Origin: Calothrix sp. NIES-2100
GTDB taxonomy: Bacteria; Cyanobacteriota; Cyanobacteriia; Cyanobacteriales; Nostocaceae
Length of the DNA: 64,000 nt
NCBI RefSeq assembly: GCF_002368195.1
Contig: NZ_AP018178.1
Location: 8,320,645-8,384,644 of the forward strand
Reading direction: 5' to 3'
Shown here: positions 53,027 to 60,980 of the stretch, piece after piece
Layout: each line of letters starts with the position of its first letter
Numbering within the stretch: the stretch's first letter is position 1
The notes under the pieces: model-generated
What the model was told of the DNA's origin: nothing
Database searches by the model: none
Seen by the model: the letters and a program-made list of their open reading frames with translations, nothing else
Program-made: the position numbers and the translations under genes

Positions 53027-53488
53027 TTAAGATGCTGCTTGTGCAGAAACGTATACAGAAGGATCTGACGCTTGGTATAGCTGTTCAGAATAATTGAAAG
53101 TATCTGTAACGATTTGCGGACAACGCATACATGCTGCCTTACCTTCCTGTTGCCACCAACGGCAGCTAGAACGGATTTGGCAAGGTGGAAGTGCTTCTAC
53201 TACAGCAGGTAAACTCTCTACAATTCGGTGTGCTAAACGACAATTAGCACCATCAAAGTGCTGACATTCTTTTTGTACACAAGTGCCTGCAAATCTAAAA
53301 ATTTCTGTTGGAGAAACTGGTGCAGCTAGGGACAATAATTCCTCGGTGACGGGCTGTGGTTCTGCAAGGTGAGCCAGACGCGGTTCTTCTACTGTCCCAA
53401 CCACTACAGCAAATACTACACTATTTGCCATCTCTGGCCTAGCACTGGGGCAAAGAGGTTGATTTTTAGTATCCGTTGTATTTTCCAT
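53027..53488 (-). CDS. Cys-rich protein, partner of the upstream peptide gene
   Basis: About 153 residues from ATG 53488 (MENTTDTKNQ). Not assigned to a family. The C-terminal half carries seven ordered cysteines: C-x4-C-x7-C (TCVQKECQHFDGANC), then after about 20 residues C-x5-C-x9-C-x2-C (PPCQIRSSCRWWQQEGKAAC and MRC), resembling an Fe-S or zinc site. No membrane segment or signal peptide. It follows the Cys-Pro-repeat peptide gene closely and shares its terminator. A metal-dependent maturation, binding or immunity role for the peptide is inferred only. The TTG start at 53506 is less likely. Confidence 0.7.
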   Translation of the reverse strand: MENTTDTKNQPLCPSARPEMANSVVFAVVVGTVEEPRLAHLAEPQPVTEELLSLAAPVSPTEIFRFAGTCVQKECQHFDGANCRLAHRIVESLPAVVEALPPCQIRSSCRWWQQEGKAACMRCPQIVTDTFNYSEQLYQASDPSVYVSAQAAS

Positions 53489-53518
53489 GTTGATAACTAT
53501 CACCAAAATCTTGGTGTG

Positions 53519-53827
53519 CTAAGCAAGTGAGGCTGTAGGATCAACAGCAATCAGGCCAATTGTGATGGGAGGGCAAGCAATCTTACCAACTATGATCGGT
53601 GGAGGGCAATAACTGGGCGCAATTTTACCAGTGATTATAGGTTTTGGAGGTGGACAAAGAATCTCAGGCTTTAGTTTTACGTTGCTTATGGTTGTACCTC
53701 CCACAATTTTACGCGCTTCGAGTGCGCGTGCTACGGCTGATTTAATCACGCCTCCTTCTTCTTGATCGACTGATTCTAACAGAGAGTCAGAAGTCACAGG
53801 TGATAAGTCAGAAATGGAAATTGTCAT
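53519..53827 (-). CDS. Putative modified-peptide precursor with Cys-Pro repeats
   Basis: 102 residues. Residues 1-44 look like a leader: acidic helix SLLESVDQEEGG, then AVARALEARKIVGG, ending in a double glycine (43-44). Residues 45-102 form a repetitive core with three units of the type C-P-P-(P)-x-I-x-G-K-I-A (CPPPKPIITGKIA, CPPPIIVGKIA, CPPITIGLIA), Cys58, Cys74 and Cys85. A strong ribosome site (GAGGAGG, 10 bases before ATG) suggests high expression. Double-glycine leaders and Cys-bearing cores are typical of ribosomal peptide natural products, but no modification enzyme or C39 peptidase is adjacent, so the class is unknown. Confidence 0.65.
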   Translation of the reverse strand: MTISISDLSPVTSDSLLESVDQEEGGVIKSAVARALEARKIVGGTTISNVKLKPEILCPPPKPIITGKIAPSYCPPPIIVGKIACPPITIGLIAVDPTASLA

Positions 53828-53942
53828 GACGATGTAGCCTCCTCAAAATTTTGCAGGCGAATGTAATTTAATATCTATTGCTAGAACTGGATTTGCTTAG
53901 TTAGCTTGTTGATTGTATGTATAATCACAAAAACTCATAAAA

Positions 53943-53967
53943 AAGTCTGGCCAATTTGGCCAGACTT
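53943..53967 (-). terminator. Rho-independent terminator of the ABC-2 membrane protein gene
   Basis: AAGTCTGGCCAA-N1-TTGGCCAGACTT: a 12-bp perfect dyad followed on the - strand by TTTTTTAT. It ends the ABC unit and isolates the peptide gene downstream as a separate transcription unit. Confidence 0.8.
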
Positions 53968-54001
53968 AACAAAAGTTAATCAAAAAAATTCGGAAACTGA
54001 A

Positions 54002-55705
54002 TTAATTACCTGCAAGCATTGCTTTTGTAGCAGATTCCCCAGCTTTTACCAAATTCCGCCGCAATTGGAATACTAACAAGCTCATCATAGTCCAGTAACT
54101 GAAAATTGGCAGCAATGCTGTTATGGGTGATAGTGATTTTCCATCAGGAGAAATTGCAAATATTGGCCCCACTATTGAATATAACCAGAGAAAATTGTTG
54201 TCTCTATAGGAAGAGGTAAATACGCCTATAATTATCACTGGTAATATCATTGATGCACCGACAGTAGCCGCAGACCAAAATACTCGGTTGTGATTTTTGG
54301 TGAATAAAAGCAGTTGCGCTAAGGCTGCATAGAGCATAGCTAAACTAAAAGAGAGCGCGAGGGCAAAAAGAGCATTGATTTTGTGACTAATGGGGTATTG
54401 AGAGAGTAATATTAAGCAGTTGATGCCAATGATAGCAATTGTGGCATTGATTGCGATCGCTAATAAACCCGGACTTTTTTCGCCCCAAATTAAATCTTTA
54501 ACAAGTTTGCTATCTACTAATCCTTTGACACGCGCAGTTCGACGATAACGTGCCCAATCTTGGAGGGCTTGACGATGAGGATTGAGAGCAGCAATTAAAT
54601 AGAGAAATAGCCAAAAATCTAAGAACAACAAACTCACTAGATTTTCAGCAAGCAGATAAGAACCAGGATTTGATTCTAAAACTAATCTTTCCCAATTTGC
54701 ACACCCTAAAGTCATCAATGCATAGCAAGCTGTTAATGAATAACTTTGATGCTTACTCAACATCGTGGTATTAGGATCGCGAAAACAACGTTGTAAGGAT
54801 TGCCAAATAAAATATGTTCCTAAACCGTAAATCAAGAGCGTAAATCCAAGTGTTGTCAATAAGCTATCTCCTAAAGGTAAGGCAAAAAATTGAAAATTCC
54901 TAAATCGGGAACTAGCAGATGCAAATGTAGAGCTAATAGCAGTCTCTGGAATTAAGTAAGTAGGATTAATTAGCCTAGCAAAAACCAAAGGATAATCATC
55001 TGAGATTTCTGTCAAGGCTACTCGCATAGTGACGATGAGAAAACCGAGAACTACGCCACCACCTAACCAAGATTGAAAACCACCTAGCCAAGAACCAACT
55101 AAGCCAAATAGCAGTGCAGCACTATAGAATAAAAAGCAGGCAGCAACCACTGCTACATAAAAGCTGAAAATCTCAGCCGAGGGAATTTTTCCTGCTAAAG
55201 CTGACCATAAATGCAAAGGAAGAGCTAACAGTACCCCAATAAATAGCAAAATTGGTACACCCAACATTTTGCCGGATAAAATACTTTGGGGTGATTGTGG
55301 ACTCAGGCGGATAAAATTCAGTGTTTCTCGTCTTTCTTCTGCCGATAAATCATTAATTATCAGGTAAGTTCCGGCAGTTAAAAGACTAAAACAGCCAATA
55401 ATACTGAGCCAGGTAAATACATCCAAATACCACAATTGCCAGTTAATAATTACATGACCAAATTCATCAACTAGGCATTTAGGCAGATTATATTGAAGCC
55501 CACCTGTACAATATTTGTGGGAGTGATTATATACCAATTCAAGCTTAGTTGGTAGCTGGGTTTGAAAATACATAAATAGGATAAACTGACCCAGCAATGA
55601 GATAGCAGCAGACAGTAATAAATTGCGCGATTTCAGTCTTCCTTTGAGTTCACGCAAAAGTTGCGGATTCGAGTCTCCTATTTGATTAATCCAGTTGAGA
55701 TCCAT
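54002..55705 (-). CDS. ABC-2 type membrane protein (copy 2 of tandem pair)
   Basis: 567 residues, with an N-terminal cytoplasmic start (NPQLLRELKGRLKSRN), a first helix near 30-48, an external loop of about 50 residues, then about ten more hydrophobic segments in two blocks. The loop LSAEERRETLNFIRLSPQSP between helices two and three matches ABC-2 permeases, where it contacts the ATPase. The C-terminus ends ESATKAMLAGN. Paralogous to the upstream gene and probably forming a heterodimer with it under the ATPase at 57832. Cargo unknown. Confidence 0.85.
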   Translation of the reverse strand: MDLNWINQIGDSNPQLLRELKGRLKSRNLLLSAAISLLGQFILFMYFQTQLPTKLELVYNHSHKYCTGGLQYNLPKCLVDEFGHVIINWQLWYLDVFTWLSIIGCFSLLTAGTYLIINDLSAEERRETLNFIRLSPQSPQSILSGKMLGVPILLFIGVLLALPLHLWSALAGKIPSAEIFSFYVAVVAACFLFYSAALLFGLVGSWLGGFQSWLGGGVVLGFLIVTMRVALTEISDDYPLVFARLINPTYLIPETAISSTFASASSRFRNFQFFALPLGDSLLTTLGFTLLIYGLGTYFIWQSLQRCFRDPNTTMLSKHQSYSLTACYALMTLGCANWERLVLESNPGSYLLAENLVSLLFLDFWLFLYLIAALNPHRQALQDWARYRRTARVKGLVDSKLVKDLIWGEKSPGLLAIAINATIAIIGINCLILLSQYPISHKINALFALALSFSLAMLYAALAQLLLFTKNHNRVFWSAATVGASMILPVIIIGVFTSSYRDNNFLWLYSIVGPIFAISPDGKSLSPITALLPIFSYWTMMSLLVFQLRRNLVKAGESATKAMLAGN

Positions 55706-55779
55706 AGTAAAAACTCTCTTTTGTCAGTTGTCAGTTGTCATTTATATTTGTCCCCCTTCCCTCGTCCCCCTCATCCTCC
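55706..55779. repeat. STRR heptamers in the short spacer
   Basis: TTGTCAG/TTGTCAT heptamers then CCCCTCATCC-type units separate the two ABC-2 membrane protein genes. Confidence 0.65.
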
Positions 55780-57678
55780 TTATTTACGTCCAGCTAACAA
55801 TGCTTTTGTCGCCGACTCTCCTGCTAATTTAACTTGCTTTGTTAATTGGATGTTTAATAATATGATGACGCTAATTTCAGCTATGAGTGCTGTAAAAATT
55901 GCGATTGTTGCTGTTTTTTCTAAAGCAGGCCAAGGAAAGGTAAAAAATAGCCAAGCTTCAGGATTGTTGGTAGGTGTAATACCTGAAATTCCTAAAAACA
56001 ATGGTGGTATTATCACTGCTGCACCTACAGCAACGGCTGCCCATAAAGCACGTCTGGGAGTTTTCATTAACAGTAGTAATTGAGCTAATGTGGTATAAAT
56101 CATCATTAAGCTAATACATAAAACTACACCTAAAATAGCTTTTAATCTTCCCATATCATTAACCCAATCGATGGCGTTGTTATGGTGGGTATTTAAAATA
56201 GGTGCAAGTACAATCCAAATTACTACTGGGGTGGTGGCGATCGCTAAATTGATTAACATTGCTAATAATGACGGACTTTTTTCATCAACAATCCAATCTT
56301 TTAACCAAAATTCACTCCTAATATCCTGGAAAGTAGCAAACTTTTGATGTCGATATCTTGCCCAATTTTGTATAGTTTGTCTGTGGGGTGAAATAATTAC
56401 AAGTAATCCAAATAATAGCACTATGTTAAAGAATGCTATCAGGAATAAATTTGGCCCTATTTGATAATTCACATCATAATAGCAAACATTATTTCTGGGA
56501 TCTGGGCAATAATTTTTATAGTATTGTAAAGTAAATCCCCAAAAAACCACTTGATAACTTGCTACTAAAAGATAAGTTTGTACTTTGTTAAGAATTGCTC
56601 CATCAGGATTACGAAAGCGGCGTTTCATGGCTTGCCAAGCCCAATAGATGCCTACACCATAATTCAATAAATAGATGCCAACCATACCAAAGGCGCTTTT
56701 ACCTACTGGTATATAGAAAAACTGCAATTCTTGTAAAGATGATTGATTATTTCTTGACAACGGCAATATATAGCCCATAATCTCCAAGGGGCTTAACAAT
56801 CTTAACCAAGTAGCTGTATTGTGAAAGTCTCCACTATAAGTTAAGTTCTGTATAGATATCATTAAAAATAGCAGGACTAAACCACTTCCTAACCAAGGTT
56901 GAAACCCGCTAAACCAACGACTAGTTAAACCAAGTAACAGTGCATTACTGTAGAAGAAAATGCAGCTAGCCAGCAGAACTACATAGAAACTTAAAATCGA
57001 AACTATAGAGAGATTGGCAGAAATTCCTGCCCATAAATTTAAAGGCAATGCCACTAAAACTATGAGATAGATTACAGCTGGTACTCCTAGCAGTTTACCC
57101 ATCAAAATACTTTTCTCTGACTGGGGACTGAGGCGCAAAAAATTCAGTGTACCGCGACGTTCTTCTTGGGCTAAGTTATTGATGAGCAAATAAGTACCAG
57201 CAACTAAAAGTGTGAAGACAAACATCACACTCAAGGTCATAAATATATACCTCCAGTGGTCTTCCCACCACAATGCCATATTTACTTGATCTGGAGGGCA
57301 GTAACTCTGATATAAAAGTTTATCAAGCTGAGATTGTTCAATTTTCAGTGATGCTATTTGGGCTTTGTATTCCTGAATTTTTTCCAAATTGTAGTTTTGT
57401 TTGCCACTAAATAAACTGAGTTTTTGGTAAGTTTCCTCACTAGTTTTATATAGTAAATTTAGTTTTGCTTGATAACCTTTGCTCAGATTGCAGTATATCC
57501 CTGACATGGGATAAGTTTTAGTAGGAAAGCCGCTAAATTGATATATGTATACTCCTAGTTGAGTAAGCAGCGATATCGCCAAAGCAATTAAGATGTTGAC
57601 AACTTTCAGGCGACCTTTAAGTTCTCGAAATAGTTGAGGATTCCAGTTACCGAGTTTATTTATAAGATTGAATGTCAT
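55780..57678 (-). CDS. ABC-2 type membrane protein (copy 1 of tandem pair)
   Basis: 632 residues, with the same start as its downstream paralogue (WNPQLFRELKGRLK), the same helix layout and the same ATPase-contact loop (LAQEERRGTLNFLRLSPQSE). It is larger because of an external loop of about 90 residues between helices one and two that includes a coiled coil (EKIQEYKAQIASLKIEQSQL). It ends ESATKALLAGRK. Two full-length divergent paralogues in a row indicate an asymmetric exporter or membrane-organising complex with the ATPase encoded just upstream. Confidence 0.85.
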   Translation of the reverse strand: MTFNLINKLGNWNPQLFRELKGRLKVVNILIALAISLLTQLGVYIYQFSGFPTKTYPMSGIYCNLSKGYQAKLNLLYKTSEETYQKLSLFSGKQNYNLEKIQEYKAQIASLKIEQSQLDKLLYQSYCPPDQVNMALWWEDHWRYIFMTLSVMFVFTLLVAGTYLLINNLAQEERRGTLNFLRLSPQSEKSILMGKLLGVPAVIYLIVLVALPLNLWAGISANLSIVSILSFYVVLLASCIFFYSNALLLGLTSRWFSGFQPWLGSGLVLLFLMISIQNLTYSGDFHNTATWLRLLSPLEIMGYILPLSRNNQSSLQELQFFYIPVGKSAFGMVGIYLLNYGVGIYWAWQAMKRRFRNPDGAILNKVQTYLLVASYQVVFWGFTLQYYKNYCPDPRNNVCYYDVNYQIGPNLFLIAFFNIVLLFGLLVIISPHRQTIQNWARYRHQKFATFQDIRSEFWLKDWIVDEKSPSLLAMLINLAIATTPVVIWIVLAPILNTHHNNAIDWVNDMGRLKAILGVVLCISLMMIYTTLAQLLLLMKTPRRALWAAVAVGAAVIIPPLFLGISGITPTNNPEAWLFFTFPWPALEKTATIAIFTALIAEISVIILLNIQLTKQVKLAGESATKALLAGRK

Positions 57679-57705
57679 TAGAAAAGTTCTCCAAAAAGGG
57701 AAGCA

Positions 57706-57742
57706 ATAATTCGTAATTCGTAATTCGTAATTCGTAATTTAA
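57706..57742. repeat. STRR heptamers TAATTCG
   Basis: Tandem TAATTCG units in the spacer between the ABC ATPase and membrane protein copy 1, identical in unit to those at 20743. Confidence 0.8.
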
Positions 57743-57831
57743 AATTGCAGAGGAATCACTGTTGAAAATTACGAATTAAGTAAACGCAAGATGGCTGGAC
57801 TCAGGTTATGAACAATTACTAATTATTTGGA

Positions 57832-58782
57832 TTAAGATGCTTGTTTGTGACCTAATTTCAGGAAGATAGTTTCTAAATCTTCTTGGGTGCAGTGAAAATT
57901 GCTGATGGGAATCCCAGCTTGAATCAGCGATCGCAATAAATCAGCACAATCTTCCGGTTTACCGGAAAAGTTCACCCTGGCGCTATTCCTTCCTGGTAAT
58001 ACCTCCCACTCTTCCACTAAAGGATTATTTTTCAATTCGCTCAAAAGTGGTTCTAGTTTCCCCAAGGTGGATAACACTATTTGTTGTCGGGAGAGTCGCT
58101 GGTAAAGTTGCTGGAGTGAAGCACTTTCTACTAAAAAGCCCAGTTCCATAATTCCCACAGAAGTACAAAGTTCCGCTAAGTCACTGAGTACGTGCGAAGA
58201 AATCAAGATTGTCATCCCAGCTTCTTGCAAAGCCTTGATGATTTCCCGGAACTGCATCCTCGCTATGGGGTCAAGACCGGAAACGGGTTCATCTAACAGT
58301 AGTAAAATCGGTTCGTGAATAATGGTACGCGCTAAACTCAAGCGCTGCTTCATCCCCCGCGACAGAGTAGAAATTGAGCTATTGCGCTTATTTTCGAGTT
58401 GTATCAGTTCCAATACTTCATGGAGGCGTTGAGTGCGCCGGGGTTCTCGTAAGCGATACAGCCGCGCAAAGTAATCTAGATAATCCCAGACTGTCAAATC
58501 CTCATACAGTGGATAGTCATCAGGTAAGTAACCAAGATGACGCTTGAGAGTGGGGTTGCTTTTGTCACGTAGCAAGCGATCGCCATTAATATAAATCTCA
58601 CCCGTAGTCGGCTCCTCTGCGGCTGCTAACATGCGGATGAGAGTTGTTTTACCTGCGCCATTCGGCCCAATCAGTCCGTATACTTCACCTGCTTGGATCT
58701 CCAAATGCACATCGTTAACGGCTATATGCCGATCAAATTGCTTAGTCAGTCCAGAGGTGCGAATTGCTAATTCTTTTACCAT
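57832..58782 (-). CDS. ABC-2 type ATP-binding protein
   Basis: 316 residues: Walker A GPNGAGKTTLIR, Q-loop GYLPDDYPLYEDLT, signature LSRGMKQRLSLAR (Arg in place of Gly, as in CcmA-like ATPases), Walker B LLLDEPVSGLD and H-loop ILISSHVLSDLAEL. A C-terminal extension of about 90 residues follows (TLGKLEPLLSELKNNPLVEE). It powers the two large membrane proteins that follow in the same orientation. It is similar in type to GldA/NatA ATPases. Confidence 0.92.
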   Translation of the reverse strand: MVKELAIRTSGLTKQFDRHIAVNDVHLEIQAGEVYGLIGPNGAGKTTLIRMLAAAEEPTTGEIYINGDRLLRDKSNPTLKRHLGYLPDDYPLYEDLTVWDYLDYFARLYRLREPRRTQRLHEVLELIQLENKRNSSISTLSRGMKQRLSLARTIIHEPILLLLDEPVSGLDPIARMQFREIIKALQEAGMTILISSHVLSDLAELCTSVGIMELGFLVESASLQQLYQRLSRQQIVLSTLGKLEPLLSELKNNPLVEEWEVLPGRNSARVNFSGKPEDCADLLRSLIQAGIPISNFHCTQEDLETIFLKLGHKQAS

Positions 58783-59305
58783 AGCTGCTTTGGTGCGGCT
58801 TGTGAATTACAGTTAACCTAACCTGTCTCTACAGCATTTGTCAGGTTCGTTTCAGAAATGGAAACCAGGTTTATCCAAACTTCATGTTATTGCGTATTAA
58901 TACTTTCTTAAAAGTGTAAATTTTAGATAAAAAAATAGGTAAGACATTTACCTTCCCTACTTTTTCATTTGTCTTATTCGACTATGTAAAGTTGTCGTCT
59001 TTACCGATAGTAGATGCTGGGATTATCGGTTCAATGCTTTTTCCTGACATATTTTCAGTATTTAAATCTTTTTTTATACACATAAATATCTTGTGTAGTA
59101 AGAGCGATATCTACGACAAGCTGCTCTGCGTCTACGCAATTTTATGATTGTGATAAATGAAGTTTTTGTCAGTAGTTAGTGGAAAAGGGATTAATAACTG
59201 CCCACAATGAAGATATTAAACTCTTTCCCACAACAACTGACAAATGACAAATGACATGCGTAGCGCCATAAAATGCACCCGACAATAATTTTCCCGATCA
59301 TAGTT
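58783..59305. other. 523-bp intergenic region
   Basis: Holds the promoter side of the ABC ATPase and a likely terminator (58929-58953) of the DUF5995 gene. Short STRR units (ACAAATG) lie at about 59236-59256. No gene was seen. Confidence 0.5.
58929..58953 (-). terminator. Rho-independent terminator, - strand
   Basis: AGGTAA-N5-TTACCT followed on the - strand by ATTTTTTT. It faces transcription coming from the DUF5995 gene, about 350 bp past its stop. Confidence 0.55.
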
Positions 59306-60064
59306 TCAGTGAACAATGTTATTGAGAGCGTTGATAATAGTCACAGTATCATCACTTTCAGATTTTTTTATCAGGGCGATCGCTCGATCAAAATTACGGT
59401 TTGGATTAGCGATCGCCCAACCAATAAATGCTACTTTGCTATCAATTAGGTTGATAATATTCTGTTGGACATCAGGAGTTTGATAAGCCAAAATTTTTGC
59501 ATTATTCCAGGCTGATTGACGAGCTTTACGAATACTAAAATTGAAGATAATTTCATCTTTTCTGCCACCAAATCTATCCAAAATCTCAATTAGTGGTGAC
59601 AGTTGTCCCAAAACCATCTCCGTAGGCTCGAGCAAATCATTGAGAATAGCGTTAATCTTAATAAAATCATCTTGTAGGGTGTGCAGTTTATCACCAGGGC
59701 AAAGTTCGGCAGCTACAATACCCAGATCTAAATTAATATGAGAGTTAATTGCCAGCAGTAAATGTTGCAAAATTAGTAACTCTGGATTTTGTAATGCGTC
59801 GAATGTCACCTGCCAGCTTCTGGTTGATTTTATATTATTTTGGTAATCATCCCCAGCACGAAAGTAACGATTAGCAAATTGCGTCGTGAATTCTTCCATT
59901 CTGGCTGCATCGTCAAAAAAGCCATGTTTAATACCTATTTTCACTTTCAAAGTTACTTGACGATAAAGTGCAGCAAAAAATCCTCTGGGGCTACGTTCTT
60001 CTATAGCTTTGGCAATGATGGTGTCTAAGTATTGGATTACTTCATCAGTGTTGTTTGCTAACAT
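59306..60064 (-). CDS. DUF5995 family protein
   Basis: About 252 residues from ATG 60064 (MLANNTDEVIQYLD); the in-frame TTG at 60115 would add 17 residues. Mostly helical and soluble. Family-like blocks: SPRGFFAALYRQVTLKVK, the acidic/aromatic YFRAGDDYQ, and AINSHINLDLGIVAAEL (a His/Asp-containing helix conserved in DUF5995), then CPGDKLHTLQDDF. DUF5995 proteins have no established function but include His and Asp residues suitable for metal binding. Alone on the - strand. Confidence 0.72.
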   Translation of the reverse strand: MLANNTDEVIQYLDTIIAKAIEERSPRGFFAALYRQVTLKVKIGIKHGFFDDAARMEEFTTQFANRYFRAGDDYQNNIKSTRSWQVTFDALQNPELLILQHLLLAINSHINLDLGIVAAELCPGDKLHTLQDDFIKINAILNDLLEPTEMVLGQLSPLIEILDRFGGRKDEIIFNFSIRKARQSAWNNAKILAYQTPDVQQNIINLIDSKVAFIGWAIANPNRNFDRAIALIKKSESDDTVTIINALNNIVH

Positions 60065-60500
60065 AATATTCTCTGGTGATAGGGATAAAGTTGATTGAGC
60101 TTGGAAGGCTTTCAATACTAATGGGGATGTCTAACGACAAGTTGCTTCGCACCTACGCTTTCCATATAATTGCAATCAACCCCAAGTGATCCCAATTCGT
60201 AATTTATAATTATTACTTAATATTTCTTAACTACGTAAATCCAACACCATCTAAGTATCTAGGTATAAATCTGTTGGCAAATTTGAGAGAATTGCGGTGA
60301 TGGATACTTAGTAAAAAATTACAGTTATTAGTCTACGTATTTATTGTTTTCTCTTCAGAATTTATACAAACTGAAAAACAGTAATGTAAAAATACTTAAA
60401 TGAATTCCGAAATATTGTGAATACTGCGTAATATTTTATACTTAATAACTAGTGACAAAAATGGCGATATGTGTGTAAGGACTGATGTGCGAAATTTAAA
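60065..60500. other. AT-rich divergent spacer of about 0.4 kb
   Basis: Between the DUF5995 and coiled-coil genes. It is AT-rich with A/T runs and no recognised regulatory element or repeat of note. Confidence 0.45.
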
Positions 60501-60701
60501 ATGCGATCACAGCAGCGCCTAGATACACTACAACCAGAATGGGACAGCCGCATTGAAAAGGTAAAGCAGATGCGGGAAGATTTAGCGATTGAGGCTGGAA
60601 CAGCAATTAAGTTTCAATTAGAAAAGGAACTACTCAATGAAGAGACAAAACTGGCTCATCTAGGCGATGAACTGGATCGACTTGAGTCAGAATTGCTGTG
60701 A
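60501..60701 (+). CDS. Orphan coiled-coil module related to the STAND protein N-terminus
   Basis: 66 residues forming one amphipathic coiled coil. It aligns with residues 7-72 of the STAND/WD40 protein: QQRLDTLQPEWDSRIEKVKQ against QQRLAQQRDNLQAEWDLRTE ..., and both continue with an AIE segment, KFQLE/FKLQQ and EETxLxxLxxEL. It is a real gene rather than chance, because the similarity runs its full length and a canonical terminator follows. Small effector-associated adaptors in cyanobacteria often mirror domains of STAND proteins. A homotypic interaction is inferred. Confidence 0.72.
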   Translation: MRSQQRLDTLQPEWDSRIEKVKQMREDLAIEAGTAIKFQLEKELLNEETKLAHLGDELDRLESELL

Positions 60702-60802
60702 TCAACACTGGAATCTTTAGATACAGTGAATCAGTGACGATTTATACGATTTCCAGTTTTTAGAATAGTTATACTCATTTCTAGGTTCTACCTGGGAATT
60801 AC

Positions 60803-60830
60803 GAAGTGGCTTTGCCACTTCTTTTTATTT
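60803..60830 (+). terminator. Rho-independent terminator of the coiled-coil gene
   Basis: GAAGTGGC-TTT-GCCACTTC, an 8-bp perfect stem with a 3-nt loop, followed by TTTTTATTT; about 100 bp after the coiled-coil gene stop. Confidence 0.8.
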
Positions 60831-60869
60831 AAATGGTAGCCTAAAAAATAATTAAAAACAAAATACAGA

Positions 60870-60980
60870 CTAGGGACTAGGGGCTAGGGAGACAAGGAGG
60901 ACAAGGAAGACAAGGAGGACAAGGGAGACAAGGAAGACAACTGACTAATGACTAATCACTAATCACTAATGACTAATGAC
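60870..60980. repeat. STRR tracts (GACAAGGAG nonamers, TAATGAC heptamers)
   Basis: GACAAGGAG/GACAAGGAA units in tandem followed by CTAATGA/CTAATCA heptamers, running up to the 3' end of the Rieske gene. Confidence 0.8.
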
